Counted from the stretch's first letter, positions 23,474-36,099 are shown. The stretch: DNA of 64,000 bases from Coniella vitis (GCA_011317545.1 WUJK01000009.1:62001-126000), one strand, 5' to 3'. A program made the numbers and translations. The notes: a model not told the origin generated them from the letters alone.

Positions 23474-25067
23474 CCATCATCACAACCAGCCCTCTCGCCC
23501 GCGAACAATGGAACCAAGGCAGCCTCGGCAACGCGGCCGCCTTATGTTCCCCAATTCTCAGCAGCAACCCAGATGATCCTCAAGCGTATGCGTGGTGAGC
23601 CGGGTGGGCTGGGCTCAGCCCTCGCAGCCGTGACCGCACCCGGCGCACCACGGCCATCCTTTCCCCAGCCCGCCTACGACAGCGTCAGGAAGCGTATCAT
23701 TGCCAATATAGGCAGTAGCTCGTCCTCGCTCGTGCTCAATTCTTCTTCCTCTTCCTCCTCTTCAGCAGCAGCAGCAGCAGCAGGGCCAGTTTCAGCGGCT
23801 AACACGCTACCCTTGCCTACAACAAAGTCTAGAAAGGCATTGCCATCGGCGTCATCCAACCGCTCGCTCTCATCGAGCCTCAAACGCAAACGTAACGCCT
23901 TGGAAGAGAGCATCGAGGTTTCACCTCTCGTTGGAGCGCCCACTTACAGCGAGGGTATCCGCAAGGGCACTCCCAGGACAGCCGCATCGACATCGACATC
24001 GACGTCTACATCCTCATCGACGTCTACATCGACATCGACAGCAGTACCGCCCCCGCCAACAATAACAAAGTCCGGGCGACAGATCCTCAAACCGGACACG
24101 TACGATCCCGCCGCCGAGGACAAGCTCAAAAAGCGCAACCAGCTAGGCAAGCGGACGACGGAGCAGGCCTTGTGCAGAAAGTGCACCCGCATGCACAGCC
24201 CAGCTACGAATCAAATGGTGTTTTGCGATGGCTGCAACGATCCCTGGCACCAGAGATGCCATGAGCCGTGGATTGGTGATGAGTTGGTGCAGGATCCGGC
24301 TGCAAAGTGGTATTGTGCTGTGTGCCAAGCTAAGAGGGACCGCATGATGGTCAAGAAGAAGGTCGTTGTGGAACCGCCCACGCTGGGAAGCTGGGCTGGA
24401 CAACCGGCAGACCAGGCAAGTTCAGACAGAATACCAATTTCTTTCTTTTTTCTTTTTTCTCCTACAAAAAAGATGAAACAGAAGAAGATTTATACTAACA
24501 TCAACACAATAGAAGCGAGTATATCTTTCAGGGTTATCACAAGCAGACCTTGTCAACCTCCTTATGCACGCAACAGAGCTTCATCCCGAGCTGCCCATCT
24601 TCCCAATGCCCCCCACGAACCCCAGCAGCATGGCAGCGGCCTCCTCTTCATCTGCATCAGCCAATGCAATGCCTCGGTCGCTATACGCCCAGACCTCCAC
24701 CGAAGGTCTCTTCAGTCGAGCGGAAGCCAATCCCACTGGCCCCATCAACTTCATCCGCAAGATCCCCGCCAATGCCAAAAAGTCCACCATGGCCAAAGCC
24801 CGCTCCGGCCCGGGAAGTCTGCAGAGCAAAGCCGCCGCCCAAGCGCAGCTGATTCGTGCGTCATCTGGCCACCAACTTCTCGCCGAGGGAGAGGACGCCT
24901 CGTTTACGAAACTCTGGCCACGGCCCGGCAAGGGTATGTATAACCGACTGACACCCGAGGCGGTCGATGATAGACAACTCGTGGATGGGAACGACTATGA
25001 TGCGTTTAGTGTTATTGTCTACAATGAAAAAGGCAAGAAGGTTGAGGAGAATGGTGTCAAAGTGTAA
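23312..25067 (+). CDS. PHD-finger chromatin protein with a GC-AG intron
   Basis: A putative histone-tail reader in the nucleus; no specific yeast counterpart recognised. Two exons, 23312-24415 and 24513-25067, give 552 residues. The N-terminal half is disordered, with polyalanine and polyserine runs and Thr/Ser repeats. The PHD finger is at about residues 287-338 with the C4HC3 order (LCRKC, FCDGC, WHQRCH, WYCAVC). Exon 2 continues smoothly as KRVYLSGLSQADLVNLLMHATELHP and ends near NDYDAFSVIVYNEKGKK. The intron starts with GCAAGT instead of GT and ends AATAG. The join keeps frame, and reading straight through instead inserts an unconserved Phe/Lys-rich stretch and shifts out of frame with the C-terminal part. 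Confidence 0.88.
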
Positions 25068-25489
25068 CAGGCCTGGAGTCTGGCAGTGCCCTGACGATCA
25101 AATCAGTTCTGAGATCTGCTGACGCTCGCCAGTCAAAGAGCTGGCAGGAAAGCAAGTTCTATTGATCATCCTGCTCTGCGCTTTTGACAGCTTCCACTTC
25201 TTTATGCATGTCATCTTGTTTACACTGACCCGCGAGTCTTCAAACCTCCCGTTGGAAGTTACCAAATGTGGTCGCTTTCCTTTTATATATAGCGCTGAGA
25301 ACGATCACCCGCGTTTTCAAACTATAGATATCCGTTAAAGCCTTCCCAATGTTCGCTCCAGTTGTCAGAAGGAAAGAAAGGATCCGTTTCAGGCGATCTT
25401 GTTTGCCAAAAAATCATCAATTGAACATTTTCTGCATTTTCCCATCGCCCGTTCCTTACCCTCGGCCGATGTGCCAAGGAGATGGCAAA
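25068..25489. other. intergenic, convergent 3' ends
   Basis: About 420 bases between two converging genes. Nothing recognised. Confidence 0.5.
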
Positions 25490-26715
25490 TCATACGGGCG
25501 TTCTAGTCCCTGAGTTCACTAAAGTGCTTGTGCTGTGGTTCTCTTCGGCCCAGGGTATGGCTTCCAAAGGCAGCTGCCAGTTTTGAAGCCTCGGATACGA
25601 CGCGCGCCTTGGAGGCATAGGGAGATCGAAGTCCTCGACATCGCAGGGACGCCTGGGGGAGATTTCCACGAGTCCGACATCATAAGGGCATCCTTGGAAG
25701 CCTTTATATGCTTCAGGGTCGTGTGCCGTGCTCGTAGTTGGTTGAAGAGGTGGTAGCTGGGGAGGACAATCATCAATCGCATTATCGCGTCGCACTTCTC
25801 CTCTCCCAGCCTGAATTTCTCCACGGAATCGGGCGAGAAGGGAGGTTATAGCCTCAGAGATGGCGTGTCGGTTCATCGTGGCGTGGCACAAATCCCATGC
25901 GCTGCAAAAGCTCGTCTGTTTAGCAGAGAATCTTTCCACAACACCAATCCGAGCACTTGGGTTGTCCAGAATCTGGTACTTACAGGACTATCGATACCAG
26001 GGCATACAGCATCGTGTCAGAGGCATTTGCAGCCAAGCCCCAGTATGAATATTGGGCTGGAAAGAGGCTTCCTACTTGCGCAAGCAGCAGGTAGTGCACA
26101 ATGTACCCAAGCGATAGCAACAGGCGTAGAAATATGAGCCAGCCTGGATGAGATTTCCGGGTCGGGTGCACGATGGCGTGCGCGTCTATCAAACACTCAA
26201 GCGTTGACAAAGTGAGCAAAGCAATTGCTCGTTCCCTAAATATCGGCCATGTATAGGCAGGTCAGTTATCCCAGCCTTCGCAATGAATCTGTTTTGTTTA
26301 TCTCAAGATGCCTCAGAAAAGAAGGAAACGCCAGTCATACTTACCTTTGCATAGATCTGCTCAACTCTCGTTGTAGAAACTCGATCATGATTGCTGCTAA
26401 CATGCTGGACGCGACCAGGTGCAGGCCAGCATTAAGCATTCGACGCATTGGTGCGCTGTGCTTTGCCCATTTCCGCAAGCCCAGCGTCAATCTTCGCCTG
26501 CTCACTGGTATTTGCTGTGGCTGTTGCTGTTGCAGTCTTTGGGCATGGTCATCGCCGTCATTTTGGGGGGCTTCTTGAATTTCCTCCTCTATCGACGGGT
26601 CCTCCAGCATGTTCTCGAGGAACCGTGACCGTCTCGAGACAAGCAGAGGAGCCGGGGGTCGACTGCTTGCCACATGCACTTCGTTTGAACCCTGAGTCGC
26701 AATTGACTTGTCCAT
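25490..26715 (-). CDS. predicted multi-spanning membrane protein, family not recognised
   Basis: Function unknown. Proposed exons 26715-26345, 26235-25984 and 25901-25490 give 344 residues. The first intron has a strong donor (GTAAGT) and acceptor TTTAG; the second has donor GTAAGT and, to keep frame, the acceptor TTTTGCAG. The N-terminal 85 residues are hydrophilic with a Gln run. Four hydrophobic segments follow: LHLVASSMLAAIMIEFL, AIALLTLSTLECLIDAHAIV, WLIFLRLLLSLGYIVHYLLL and ASDTMLYALVSIVL. The C-terminal 120 residues are a Pro/Arg-rich cytosolic-looking tail. Further hydrophobic frames upstream (27.0-27.3 kb) may be 5' exons that I could not join, so the N-terminus is uncertain. It lies on the same strand downstream of the DUF7703-type gene. 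Confidence 0.55.
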
Positions 26716-28111
26716 GGCAAACTTGCTTGGTCTCCAATTGGTTGAAAGCAGCCAGAAACTTGGTTGGGTTATCTTGCTCTTACAGGACGCGGGGGCTAAT
26801 GCTTCTGCTGATCATTTCGTACAAACTCTTTGCCTTTGCAAGGTATGGTATTGTCGAAATAGTATATCACGGTGGGTGCGTATTCTTCGATAGTGCGGGA
26901 TGGTCAAGATTATTATACATATGTTGTAGATTATGCTCACACTAGTCGTAAACTCGGGTTGACCATAGATGTTTGCGCGTCGTCGTAGCAGGAGGCGGAG
27001 ATGGTGTCTAGGCCATGTGGCGTGGAAAGCTCTAAAGTTCAAGAGGTAGAAACGAGAGACGGTAAAGAAAATAATGCCAGGACGACAGAAAGCGTTTCAG
27101 AATGAGGAGGAGCAAAGATCCAAGCAGTCATAGCTAGGAGCATTTTCAAATTCGCAAGGAGACGGGAGGGTGGATGTGTGTGTGCTTGGGACGGAAGGAG
27201 GCAAGAGCAGCACACCCCTGCCATGGCGCAGCTGCCTCATGATGTTGGACGAAAGTGCGAGGCTTCTCGGCCCAAGCTCCGTTGCCGTCGAGGAGAAAGG
27301 AATAGAGAGCTCGTCACGATCAGACGACGCCATTTGTGCAGCCGTATTTAGATACTGGGTTGTGCCCGAGTTTCAGTGGGGGGCAGCAGGCCATTCTAGA
27401 CATCCACTGGTGTTTCAAGACTTGATCATTTTGCTTGTCCTTTTCTTCTTCTTCTACCATACCGCAGCTTGAAGGGTACATCGCACTCGTCACGATGCCC
27501 AGGCCAGAGCGGAGCAATTCTGGGGTCGTAGCGGGTCCTACAGGGGCTTCAGGGTCGGATCATCCCCGGGACAGCGGTCGCTAGCACGCTTGCCAGGGCA
27601 CTGATCTGGGGTATTTCAACGCCGTCGACAGGGCCAGCTGCAGGCCCCACTATCTTTAATCCCAACTACAGAGAGCTTCAGACGTTTAAATGCCGGCCAG
27701 TTCTGTTTACTCTTTCCGCTTGCAAGGACACAGCACAGCTTGCTTCGCACATCAACCCCACCAAAGCGAAGATCCGCCCTCATAACACGCAACTGCCATC
27801 CCGAATGCATCCTAAGATGTCCTCGTATTCGGCACAGAGCGGGTGGTCGAACCCAGAAGCCGAGTGGTGGAGAAAGCTTAAGTCCTCAGCAGCCTATTCC
27901 TCGGCAACTTATACCAGCGCAAACCATCTCGACGTGCCGGTGATGGTTAGTTCTGGCATACAGAATGCGTCGTTGCTTATCCTCCGACGAGAGAGCTCGA
28001 AGCTTCTCCAAACCTAATTTTAACATTTGCTCTGTCAGTCGAAGGAGAAGGAGACACTCGAAAAGAGCCTTTGAGTGGACATTTTGTCGGGCGACTACGC
28101 CGAGCCATTCT
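26716..28111. other. region between two membrane-protein genes, possible unplaced exons
   Basis: On the minus strand, an ATG at 27333 opens a 78-codon frame (MASSDRDELSIPFSS), and hydrophobic frames occur at 27224-27039 and 27042-26812. They look like pieces of a membrane protein but I found no consistent splicing to the gene downstream. The rest shows no coding signal. Confidence 0.35.
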
Positions 28112-29549
28112 TCAGACTTGGTGCTGGCCGCCAAAGGGCGTGGAAAACCGTCTGAGCGAGAACAAAACCTTTCGGCCCTCGGTCATAGCGCCTGGGTCTT
28201 CCTCCTCCTCCTCCTCTTCTGGCGCCACTGTCAGCGTGCTTCTCCGCCGGCGATTCGACCCTCCAAATGCGCGCTGCAACGCCGACTCCCACTGCCGCTG
28301 GATGCTTTCCTGGCGGCGCTTCTTTTCCTTCTGCAAAAATGTTGAGTCGCACCGCCTGAACTGCTGAATGAAGTTTCGGAGCCCGGTCAATGTGCTGAGT
28401 TCAATCCGCAGCTTAACGCTGTAAATAAAGTTCTTGACCGTCAGTTGGACGACATGCAAACTCAGATACTCTGTAATGAGGATGCTGCAGTCTAAAATGA
28501 TCAGAACAAGGTTGACAACCATGAGATATCGCAGCATCCTCGTCATGGATATCGTCTCGTCCGTCTCCAAACGGTTGCCATATTGCTTCAAGAAGTGTGA
28601 AGATCGCCACAGGTACAAGCCAGAAAGGAACACGCCCTGCAAGAAGAAGATGGCAATTTCCAACTTTTCCAAAACAGCATAAGCCCGGTTCGTCTCTGGG
28701 CCTCCGATGGATACCGCGGCAATACTAATCTGCGCAGCATGGATAGGTTAGCCGTCAGATTCTGGCCTTCTGAGGGAATATGCATCCCCTAGTGTGTAAA
28801 CGACAAACAAGCTGGTGCATGCCTTGATGTGATCTTGGGTCGCAAGCAAACAGCCAAACTGAATGTCTGCATGTTTGTGCTCCCTTGGCAAGAGACACGT
28901 CCTCTGTTTTCCCTTCTCCCTCCCAATTTTTCGTTGTTCTTTATTTATGTTATTTTTGTCGCTTCTTTATCCGCCTCCCCTCGCTTGGGAAGCAGATTGT
29001 TTTCTTTCATTGTGGTGACGGGCAGATGATACTGGAGAGAACTCAAGCCAAACGGAGGGAAACACATACAGCTATAACAGAACCGTGGAAAATGATGCCG
29101 TTAACAATAATCATGGTTAAAATCAGCCGTAGGATGCGCTTGTTATCCCAGAGCAAGTGAAGCCGCGAATACAGTACAAGCGACTGGCCCGTAACCATGG
29201 GCACCCACCCTATCGATCCAATGGATAATATAACCGCTGTATTGGGGTTGACCGTCCCCAGATTGATGACCTGCGACGTGGCGCAAAGCAGCGTCCCCAA
29301 GGCCGCGGCGACGATGCTCCAAAAGTACAAGTTGCGGCGGCGGTTAAATGACCACCAAATGAGGACGAGCGTCTCGCTAGCATTCCACAATCCGATGCCT
29401 ATCAGGCAGGCCAGACCAAACAAGAGGCCGGGCGAGATGTCTTTCGCAACCACCGGCTCAGGCTCTCGTGGGGAGTGGGCCAGTCGATGCAGAATCCAGC
29501 TATGGAGGTGGCGAGGCAGCTCTGACGAGAACGGTAAGCTGGCACTCAT
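28112..29549 (-). CDS. DUF7703-like fungal integral membrane protein
   Basis: A fungal membrane family of unknown function. Exons 29549-29070 and 28729-28112 give 365 residues. The intron is 340 bases, long for this window, with donor GTATGT and acceptor GCGCAG, and joins in phase. Transmembrane segments in order: LLFGLACLIGIGLW, LYFWSIVAAALGTLLCATSQV, NTAVILSIGSIGWVPMVTGQ, ILRLILTMIIVNGIIFHGSVIAV, EIAIFFLQGVFLSGLYLW and LRYLMVVNLVLIILDCSILI. The MVTGQSLVLYSRLHLL stretch after the third segment and the EKLEIAIF stretch are what I recall from DUF7703 proteins. The C-terminal 100 residues are charged, with an eight-Glu run, and probably cytosolic. A receptor-like role is possible but not shown. 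Confidence 0.75.
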
Positions 29550-31237
29550 CTTTTCAGGCCGGGTGTCATGAATCTGGAGGAAAGAACCCCAAAAACTCGA
29601 TTTTGCCTTTTTCTTTTGGTCGGCGTTGGTGGAGTATTGACGCGGCCTTTATTTTTATTTTTTTTTGGTGTGCTGCTGTTTGTCAAGATGTTCGTATCAT
29701 TGCGCTCGTCAGAGCTTGCGGTATTGTCTGATGTTGTCAAGAGACAACTGCTGTTACCACTTGGGAAGACTTCAAGCTGTTTGTTGTCTTTCTTGTTGTA
29801 TCAGTTCTCAAGCATACATGAAGGATCAAGGAAAAGGTTTTTTTAGGGGGGGGGGGGATTGCAAATAGCAACGTCACTCTCCGCCTCTCATTCCCGAAAG
29901 GGGTAAGAAAAGGATCTGAACGAATCTCTCGCAAAGCCAAGTCTGTTTTTGATGAGGCATCTTCTAAAGCATTGACTCGTTTCTTGCCTATCAGCTGGCC
30001 TGTTTGGCAAGCCTAAGGGCGGTACTGGATTCCGGATGCGGTAGTTGTCTTTGATCTATACCAGGGCTAACATGGGCTTCACTACTCACTCTTCCCACCA
30101 CCAACACTCGAGTATGTGGCTTTATCCATCAATAACAAAAAGATTGTGAGACAGTGGGGGGCGTCAAAGCATCTCCGATGATGATATGGCGTCGGGCCGC
30201 ATGGAAGGTCGGGCAATTTGGAGGCGTTGTTGGCTGCTGCTTTGTGTCGCTGCCCGGGCGAAATGGTGCGGATCACGCCGCTTGCGAGAGAGGTGGGAGG
30301 GTTGAGAATAGCCAAAAGCTTACATATTCAGATTAGTTCAAAGTAGAGTATCTGCTTCTCCATGCTCCAGTCCTTGGCGGGGCCGCGACTCGTGCGTGTC
30401 GTTTATGGTGTTGGAAGCAGAACCCCGTGGGGTGGATTTTAAACCAGTGATGTAGATGTCCAACACGATGAGCAGCACGAGACCTGGCAACGGAGGCAAT
30501 GAATGAATCCAAGAACACGGAATTATCTCCGGGGCACACCACCAAAGTCTATTTTGCTTCTGATTCAATAGCTTCCTTTGACGTTGACATCCCACACCAA
30601 CTTTGTATTGAATTGTCAAGGCGGCAACTTCCGAGGTCCTGGCCGAACGGAGGTAGACGGGCAGACTGGCAGATTGGTAAAACGCCAGAGGCAGAGAGAG
30701 GGGCTTGGCTGCGGAGGGGGGGTTGAGTCTAGAACAAGATTCGCCTTTTACCTTTGACTGTCTGCTGTGGCGAGACGTGAGATTCCTCGAGTCGATTGGG
30801 CCGTCTAATGGGGTAGGGCTGTTGTGACTTTGGTACACTCACTCATGGCGCTTGACCGCTGAACCAAGCAACTCGTACGCCCAGCGCTGTACTATGAGAG
30901 AAATAGTCAAATCTGGCATCCAACGGCGAAGCCATGTCTTGAGGCCTTGAACCCTTCTCATGCAAGGCAGTTTCAAAAGTTGTGAGTAGCCCGTACTACG
31001 TAAGAAAGTTGTCTGTGCTATACTCCAAGTACTATGTACTGTGTACATATCTCTGTAGATCGCTGCTGAATTACCATAAACGGTTAGGTTAGTCTTGATC
31101 CCCGGTCCCCGGATATCGCATCTTGGCCTGGCGGCACCACCTATCACTGACCCTGACCTGACTTCCTCACTGTGTATTGGTAGACACGCAAGGCCGGGGA
31201 CGATACCGGAACCGGGCAGCTCCCAACATCAACCAGA
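29550..31237. other. 1.7 kb intergenic region
   Basis: Divergent promoter region between the DUF7703-like gene and the amidase-fold gene. It has a poly-G run near 29846-29858 and one TACTATGTA dyad at about 31030. The longest minus frame (30838-30338) contains one hydrophobic stretch but no family motif. Confidence 0.5.
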
Positions 31238-33931
31238 ATGGCACTGAAGCACCTCATTACATGCGTTGTTGCAGGCCTTGACTACCTCGTCCACCCGCAG
31301 ATCTTGGTAAGCATGTTGGGCTGTTTTATGCTTGAATCGTTGAAAGGTTTTGCCCAGCACTTGCTTGGCACTGTCATGCATGATATGGCAACCCATTGAT
31401 GTAGATACCTACTGATGCACAATCGCTCCAGGGCACCGTCCAAGAGAGCGTGCGTGCAGACCAAGTCATCCCCGTGGTGGTCCTAAGTGAAGAAGAGGTC
31501 AGCGCGGGCCCAGAGAAACTCTGGGACATCCTGCACGACTTGGTGACATATGACGATGTGTGCACAGATGAGTTCACGGGGATTATCGTCGTCAAGCCGT
31601 CCAGCGCCTCCGAGTCCGCTTCGGCCTCTTCCCAGCCATGGAACACTTCGGCAGTAGAACGGGGGCTCAACGGCATGGGGCTGGCCATGTACCACTTGTC
31701 GTCTCTGGCCATCCAGGGTCCAAACGGGGACCAAGAGAAACCCCAGATGGCGTCGGGACCTTACTTTTTAAGCGGGCAGAACCTACACCAAGCATGGCGG
31801 CTGTATCCCGATGACTATGAGGCCTTTGTATACGGCTTGTTGCCCGACGACTCGTTCGATCCGACAAGGTGATTAGGCGCAGCTCGTCTTTTTCTGCAGC
31901 ATATGATACTGTGTATACCACCATCTCGTCGGAATCAGAGACCCTGACAGATTCTCTGCAGCTTCCAAGCGATCGCTCCCCAGACGTCTGGCGGCCTGAC
32001 AAAGTCGATCCCCGTCCCCAGTCGGCACTACCACAAACCCACGCCGAAACATCCTCTTGCAGGCGCGCGCGTCTCCGTCCAAGACATTCTAGACATCAAA
32101 GGCACAACGACAAGCCTCTCGAGTCGAGCCTGGGCACAGCTGTATCCTGCAGCAGCCACCACGAATGCAGCATATGTGGACTGGCTACTCGCGCAGGGTG
32201 CCGTTCTTGTCGGCAAGACCAGAATGGCACAGCTTGGCACCGCGCAAGAATGGGTTGATTTCCAATCACCAATTGGTCCGCGAGGTGACGGTTACCAAGA
32301 GGTTTCGGGAGCTGCTGCTGGGGCCGCCGCGTCTTTGGCGGCGTACTCGTGGCTCGACCATGCCCTTGGTCTGGACTGTATGCAGTTCCAGAATACCCTT
32401 TTTTGTGATCTTTGGCAGTGATATGTATGGGACTGATGCCTTTGCTGTTGGCTTGTACCTGTAGCTGTAGGAGATGTCAGAGGCCCGGCGGCACAACACG
32501 GCTTGCACGGTATAAGGACCACTTTGGGCACGGCAGCCTTGGACGGCGTCGTTGAAATATCCCCGTGAGTAGGCCCCTTTTGTGACTGTCATCACCAATC
32601 GAATGGCACCCCTCAACTGTTGATTTAGGAGATATGATACCGTGGGAATATTCGGACGCAGCCTGCATCAACTTGCCCGATTCGCAAACCACAGCCTTGC
32701 GGCGCCTATCAATGCGAACGACAAGGTACCTCGGCGCATCATCTATCCAACAGACTTCTTCCCCATTCCGCATCCAGCACACCAGCAACTGGTAGATCTA
32801 TTTGTTGAAAAGTTGGAAACCTTTGTGGGCACGAAGAAAGAGCCACTCAGCCTGGAGAAGCTCTGGGATGAAAATCGTCCAGCTCAATCTTCTGCCAGCC
32901 CTGGCTTGCGCGAATTCCTGCAAAAGGTTGTCATTCTTCTCTTTGTACTGCAAAACGCGGTCTACAAGAGATCGTCAGGGTTGAAGGCTGATGCTTGTGA
33001 TAGGCGCCCATGTGGTCTTTTGCACACGATTTCCATCATTTCACAGCCAAATTCCGTCAGGACTACCGGGACAACTTCGATCGAGAGCCCTTCATCGAGG
33101 CTTCTTCTCGCTTTTGGAGGTATTTTGGCTGCTGTTAGCTTTGATGATCGTCCGTTCTCCGCTGTTTGCTGACAGTTTCAAAAGTGATGCAGGCGCCAAT
33201 GTTACAGAAACTGAATACGGGACGTACCTTCAGAGAGTCAAAGATTTTGAGGCGTGGTTCGATGAGACCGTGATGCCTTTGAATCATAATACTTTGGAAG
33301 GTGGCATCCTCATCTTACCTTTTGGAGTCGCAGAACCACGATATCGAGACGTTCCACCAACGTAGGTCGAGGTTCCTATCACCTTTAGGACTGTGGTTGT
33401 TACTAAAAGACGATACTTGTCCTATTTAGTGAGCCAACTATAGCCCAAGGGATCAATCCTAAAGTGCTATCATCAATCCTGGGAACACCTCATCTCATTG
33501 TATGCTGTAAGTATTGACAAAATATACAGACCGAAACCGTAGCATGACATTTCAAGAGCTGATGGTTGCCGCCAGTCGCCCAACTACCCTACGAATCCCG
33601 CATAAGCGAGAGTACGGAATATCAGCCTATATGTGCTTCCATTATGGGCGCCAGAGGTGAGATTTGTGAGCTTGACCAGGTGTATACATGTACTGATGCT
33701 GACTGGCACAAAGGCACTGACTTGGCACTTATCAACTTGACAAAAGAGGCTCTGAACACAGCAGGGTGGCGCACGGATATTGCTACCGGCCGGCTGATGT
33801 ACCCACTGGGAAACAACAGCAGGAACGTGGATGACCGGCTCCAGGGCAATAGTGATGCAAAGGAGACAGTCAAAGAAGCTTTGAGGGAACAAGTTGTATT
33901 CGGAGTGCAGTGGTCTGTAGATGAGCTGTAA
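31238..33931 (+). CDS. amidase-signature-fold protein lacking the catalytic triad (pseudo-amidase)
   Basis: Ten exons: 31238-31306, 31432-31868, 31962-32377, 32465-32564, 32629-32926, 33004-33119, 33176-33361, 33430-33506, 33576-33656, 33714-33931. All junctions are GT-AG and in phase, giving 665 residues without a stop. The first 165 residues match the extra N-terminal domain found on one group of fungal amidases (Arp1-type; assigned from memory). The amidase domain keeps the fold landmarks PLAGARVSVQDILDIKGT, VLVGKTRMAQLG, GPRGDGYQE and RGPAAQHGLHGIR. The catalytic positions are changed: Lys is Gln209 (VSVQD for xxVKD), the cis-Ser block is SGAAAGA (284-290), and the nucleophile of GGSIRGPA is Asp311 (VGDVRGPA). 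Hydrolysis by the usual mechanism is therefore unlikely. Convergent with the ASNSD1-type gene, 270 bases apart. Confidence 0.85.
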
Positions 33932-34201
33932 AGAGTCACATATTATGAACAGAGAAAAGGGATAGAAAACACCCATTCAGGGCAATTGTTATATGGCATA
34001 TTATGACCACACCGCCTGGCTCAGACTTGCCTTTTACGACGTCATTGCCGAAGAAGAATCCGATCAAGACACCGTAAAAGGGTTTCTTTAACAGAAACAA
34101 CGCAATTATGGTGAGGTCTGTAGTATTCATCTCGGCTCGGAAGTATCTGTTTCATCATCACCGCCAAGCAGGCCCACGGTCAAGTGTCAAGTGGGACTCT
34201 T

Positions 34202-36099
34202 TCATGACAGTAGAGTTGTTCCTTTGGTTCTGCCACTTTCCATTTTCGCTGTCCTGGAGCCGAACTGGATCTAAACAGGACGGCGTTAGGTTCCGAGTTG
34301 AACAGGGACAAACAAACGGTAAAGAGCACTTACTGCCCGCTTCTTCTCGGTAGCCACACCGCTCATGCCAAGCTCCTGCGCCAAAAGACGCAATACGCGT
34401 TTGCCAGGCTCAATCACACCGTCAGTGTGACCAAAATCGCACTTTTCCCATACGGGGGTTCCAATAGCCCATTTGACGAGCTCTTCGTCGAGAAATGGGA
34501 ACCGAACCTCGCGGCCCCAATGCGACATGGCGCGATCGTCTCTGCCTAGGTTCCGCTTACCCAGGCGGCTAACGTCGAGCTTGAGCTCTGCAATGAGACC
34601 GGGGTAGTTCTTTCTCTGGAATGCAGTCTCATGGCGCAGATAACCCCCGAATAGCTCATCGGCGCCAAGGCCGGAGAGCAACACTCGCGCACTTGTCGTG
34701 TAAAGGGTAGAGGAAGATGATGCAGAATCGAGGAAAGCTGTGCCTGTACCCCGGGCTGCAAAGTACAAGGCACAAGCGATGGAGAGATCCATTTCTGTAT
34801 TGTGTGGACAAATCAAGGAAATTACATCAGTCTTGTTGCTGAGGTACTCAGAGTATGGGACGTTGACCTGTACAGAGCATCAGCCACCAGAGAGAATCCC
34901 ACACTCGCAAAATGATAAGACATACCGCAACGAGACGCCAAGTCCGCCCAGGACAGACCGCTTGGAGTTCAGCAAAGGACTTCCTTCCTGTAATTCTGTC
35001 CGGGCAGACCTCAAAGATGTCGTGACTCTCGGAGCTTTGAGCATCCTTCGATTTCTTGGCGTTCGCAGCCACGCGTGGATTCTCAAAAGCGACATTGATC
35101 AAGTCAATGTGTTCATCGGGGCTGAGAAGCTCATGGCACAGCCTTGCTATGACAGTGCAATCCAGCCCGCCAGAGAACAGAACGGCCACCTTGGTCTGTA
35201 CTTCGGATGGGTCCTTGTTAGGCGGTGGCGGTATATCCAGAACGCGTAAACGAAGGGACTCTGTCAGTTGCTGTTGTAGTTGTGTCACAGATGGTGAGTC
35301 TGTGGTTAGTATTTCTCCTTGAGCTGGTAAGATCTCGTTGAACCTTCCAATAGATGAAACCTTGAATTTGTAAGCAGAGATCTGGTCACAGCGTGGTTCA
35401 GGGCAGAGCTTAACAAGCTCGCTGCGAGCGGTAACTCACAAAATCCAGGTCGTCACCATCGTCCAACCAATTCAGCCTGGTGGCAGGACTGACTGCATCA
35501 TCATTCTCGCTGGCGGTGGCAAAGAGATTCAAGTCCACCACATAAACGCCATCAGCCTCCACCTCACTCCACCGAGCGTCGACAGAGCCAGCGACAGAGG
35601 AAAGAATGAGCTGCTGGTGGTCTTGCTGAATCAGCAATGACCGTCTTCCTAGTCGGTCGCGCCCGAAATATAGCTTCTTTGACGGTTTGTCGAAGAACAC
35701 AAAGGCGAATGGGCCATCAATCGAGCGCAGCACCTTCAGAATGGCTGCCTCGCGCTCCACTGCGTCTTGCTCAATGGCTTCGGCTAGAAGACGAGCAATG
35801 GCTTCGCCATCATTGCCCTGGATACTGTGATGGCGGAACCGCCATGCCTCGCCATTCCAGCAAAGAACCGATCCACTGTGAGCATCTACAAAGGGTTGCT
35901 TTGCGATGTGGTCTCCTCGAAGGGCGAGCACGGTCGACGTGAAGGAAAGATGCGTTGCAGGCCCGCCGTTGCTGTTGTTCTCAAGTCGCGTGTCGTGGGT
36001 AGCCGTGTAATCTGGGCCACGGTTGAAGAGGGATTGGCGAAGCTCCACAGGGATCTCACTTGTCGCGCAAGCAGAGATCAAGACATGGATGCCGCACAT
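34202..36099 (-). CDS. asparagine synthetase domain protein (ASNSD1 / YML096W type)
   Basis: Two-domain protein related to glutamine-dependent asparagine synthetase; its physiological reaction is not settled. Four exons, 36099-35440, 35360-34926, 34867-34334 and 34270-34202, all phase 0, give 565 residues. The glutaminase domain starts MCGIHVL with the nucleophile Cys2, then NRGPDY and WNGEAWRF. The synthetase domain has the PP-loop LFSGGLDCTV, LICPHNTEMDLS, LSGLGADELFGGY and WGREVRFPFLDEELVKW. The last exon ends IQFGSRTAKMESGRTKGT, the C-terminal signature of ASNSD1-type proteins. An upstream in-frame ATG at 36192 would add 31 residues and bury Cys2, so 36099 is preferred. Both active sites look intact. 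Confidence 0.93.

Noticed and set aside
30338..30838. 166-codon minus-strand frame with one hydrophobic stretch
   Set aside because: A single segment (LVLLIVLDIYI) in otherwise unpatterned sequence is insufficient for a gene call.
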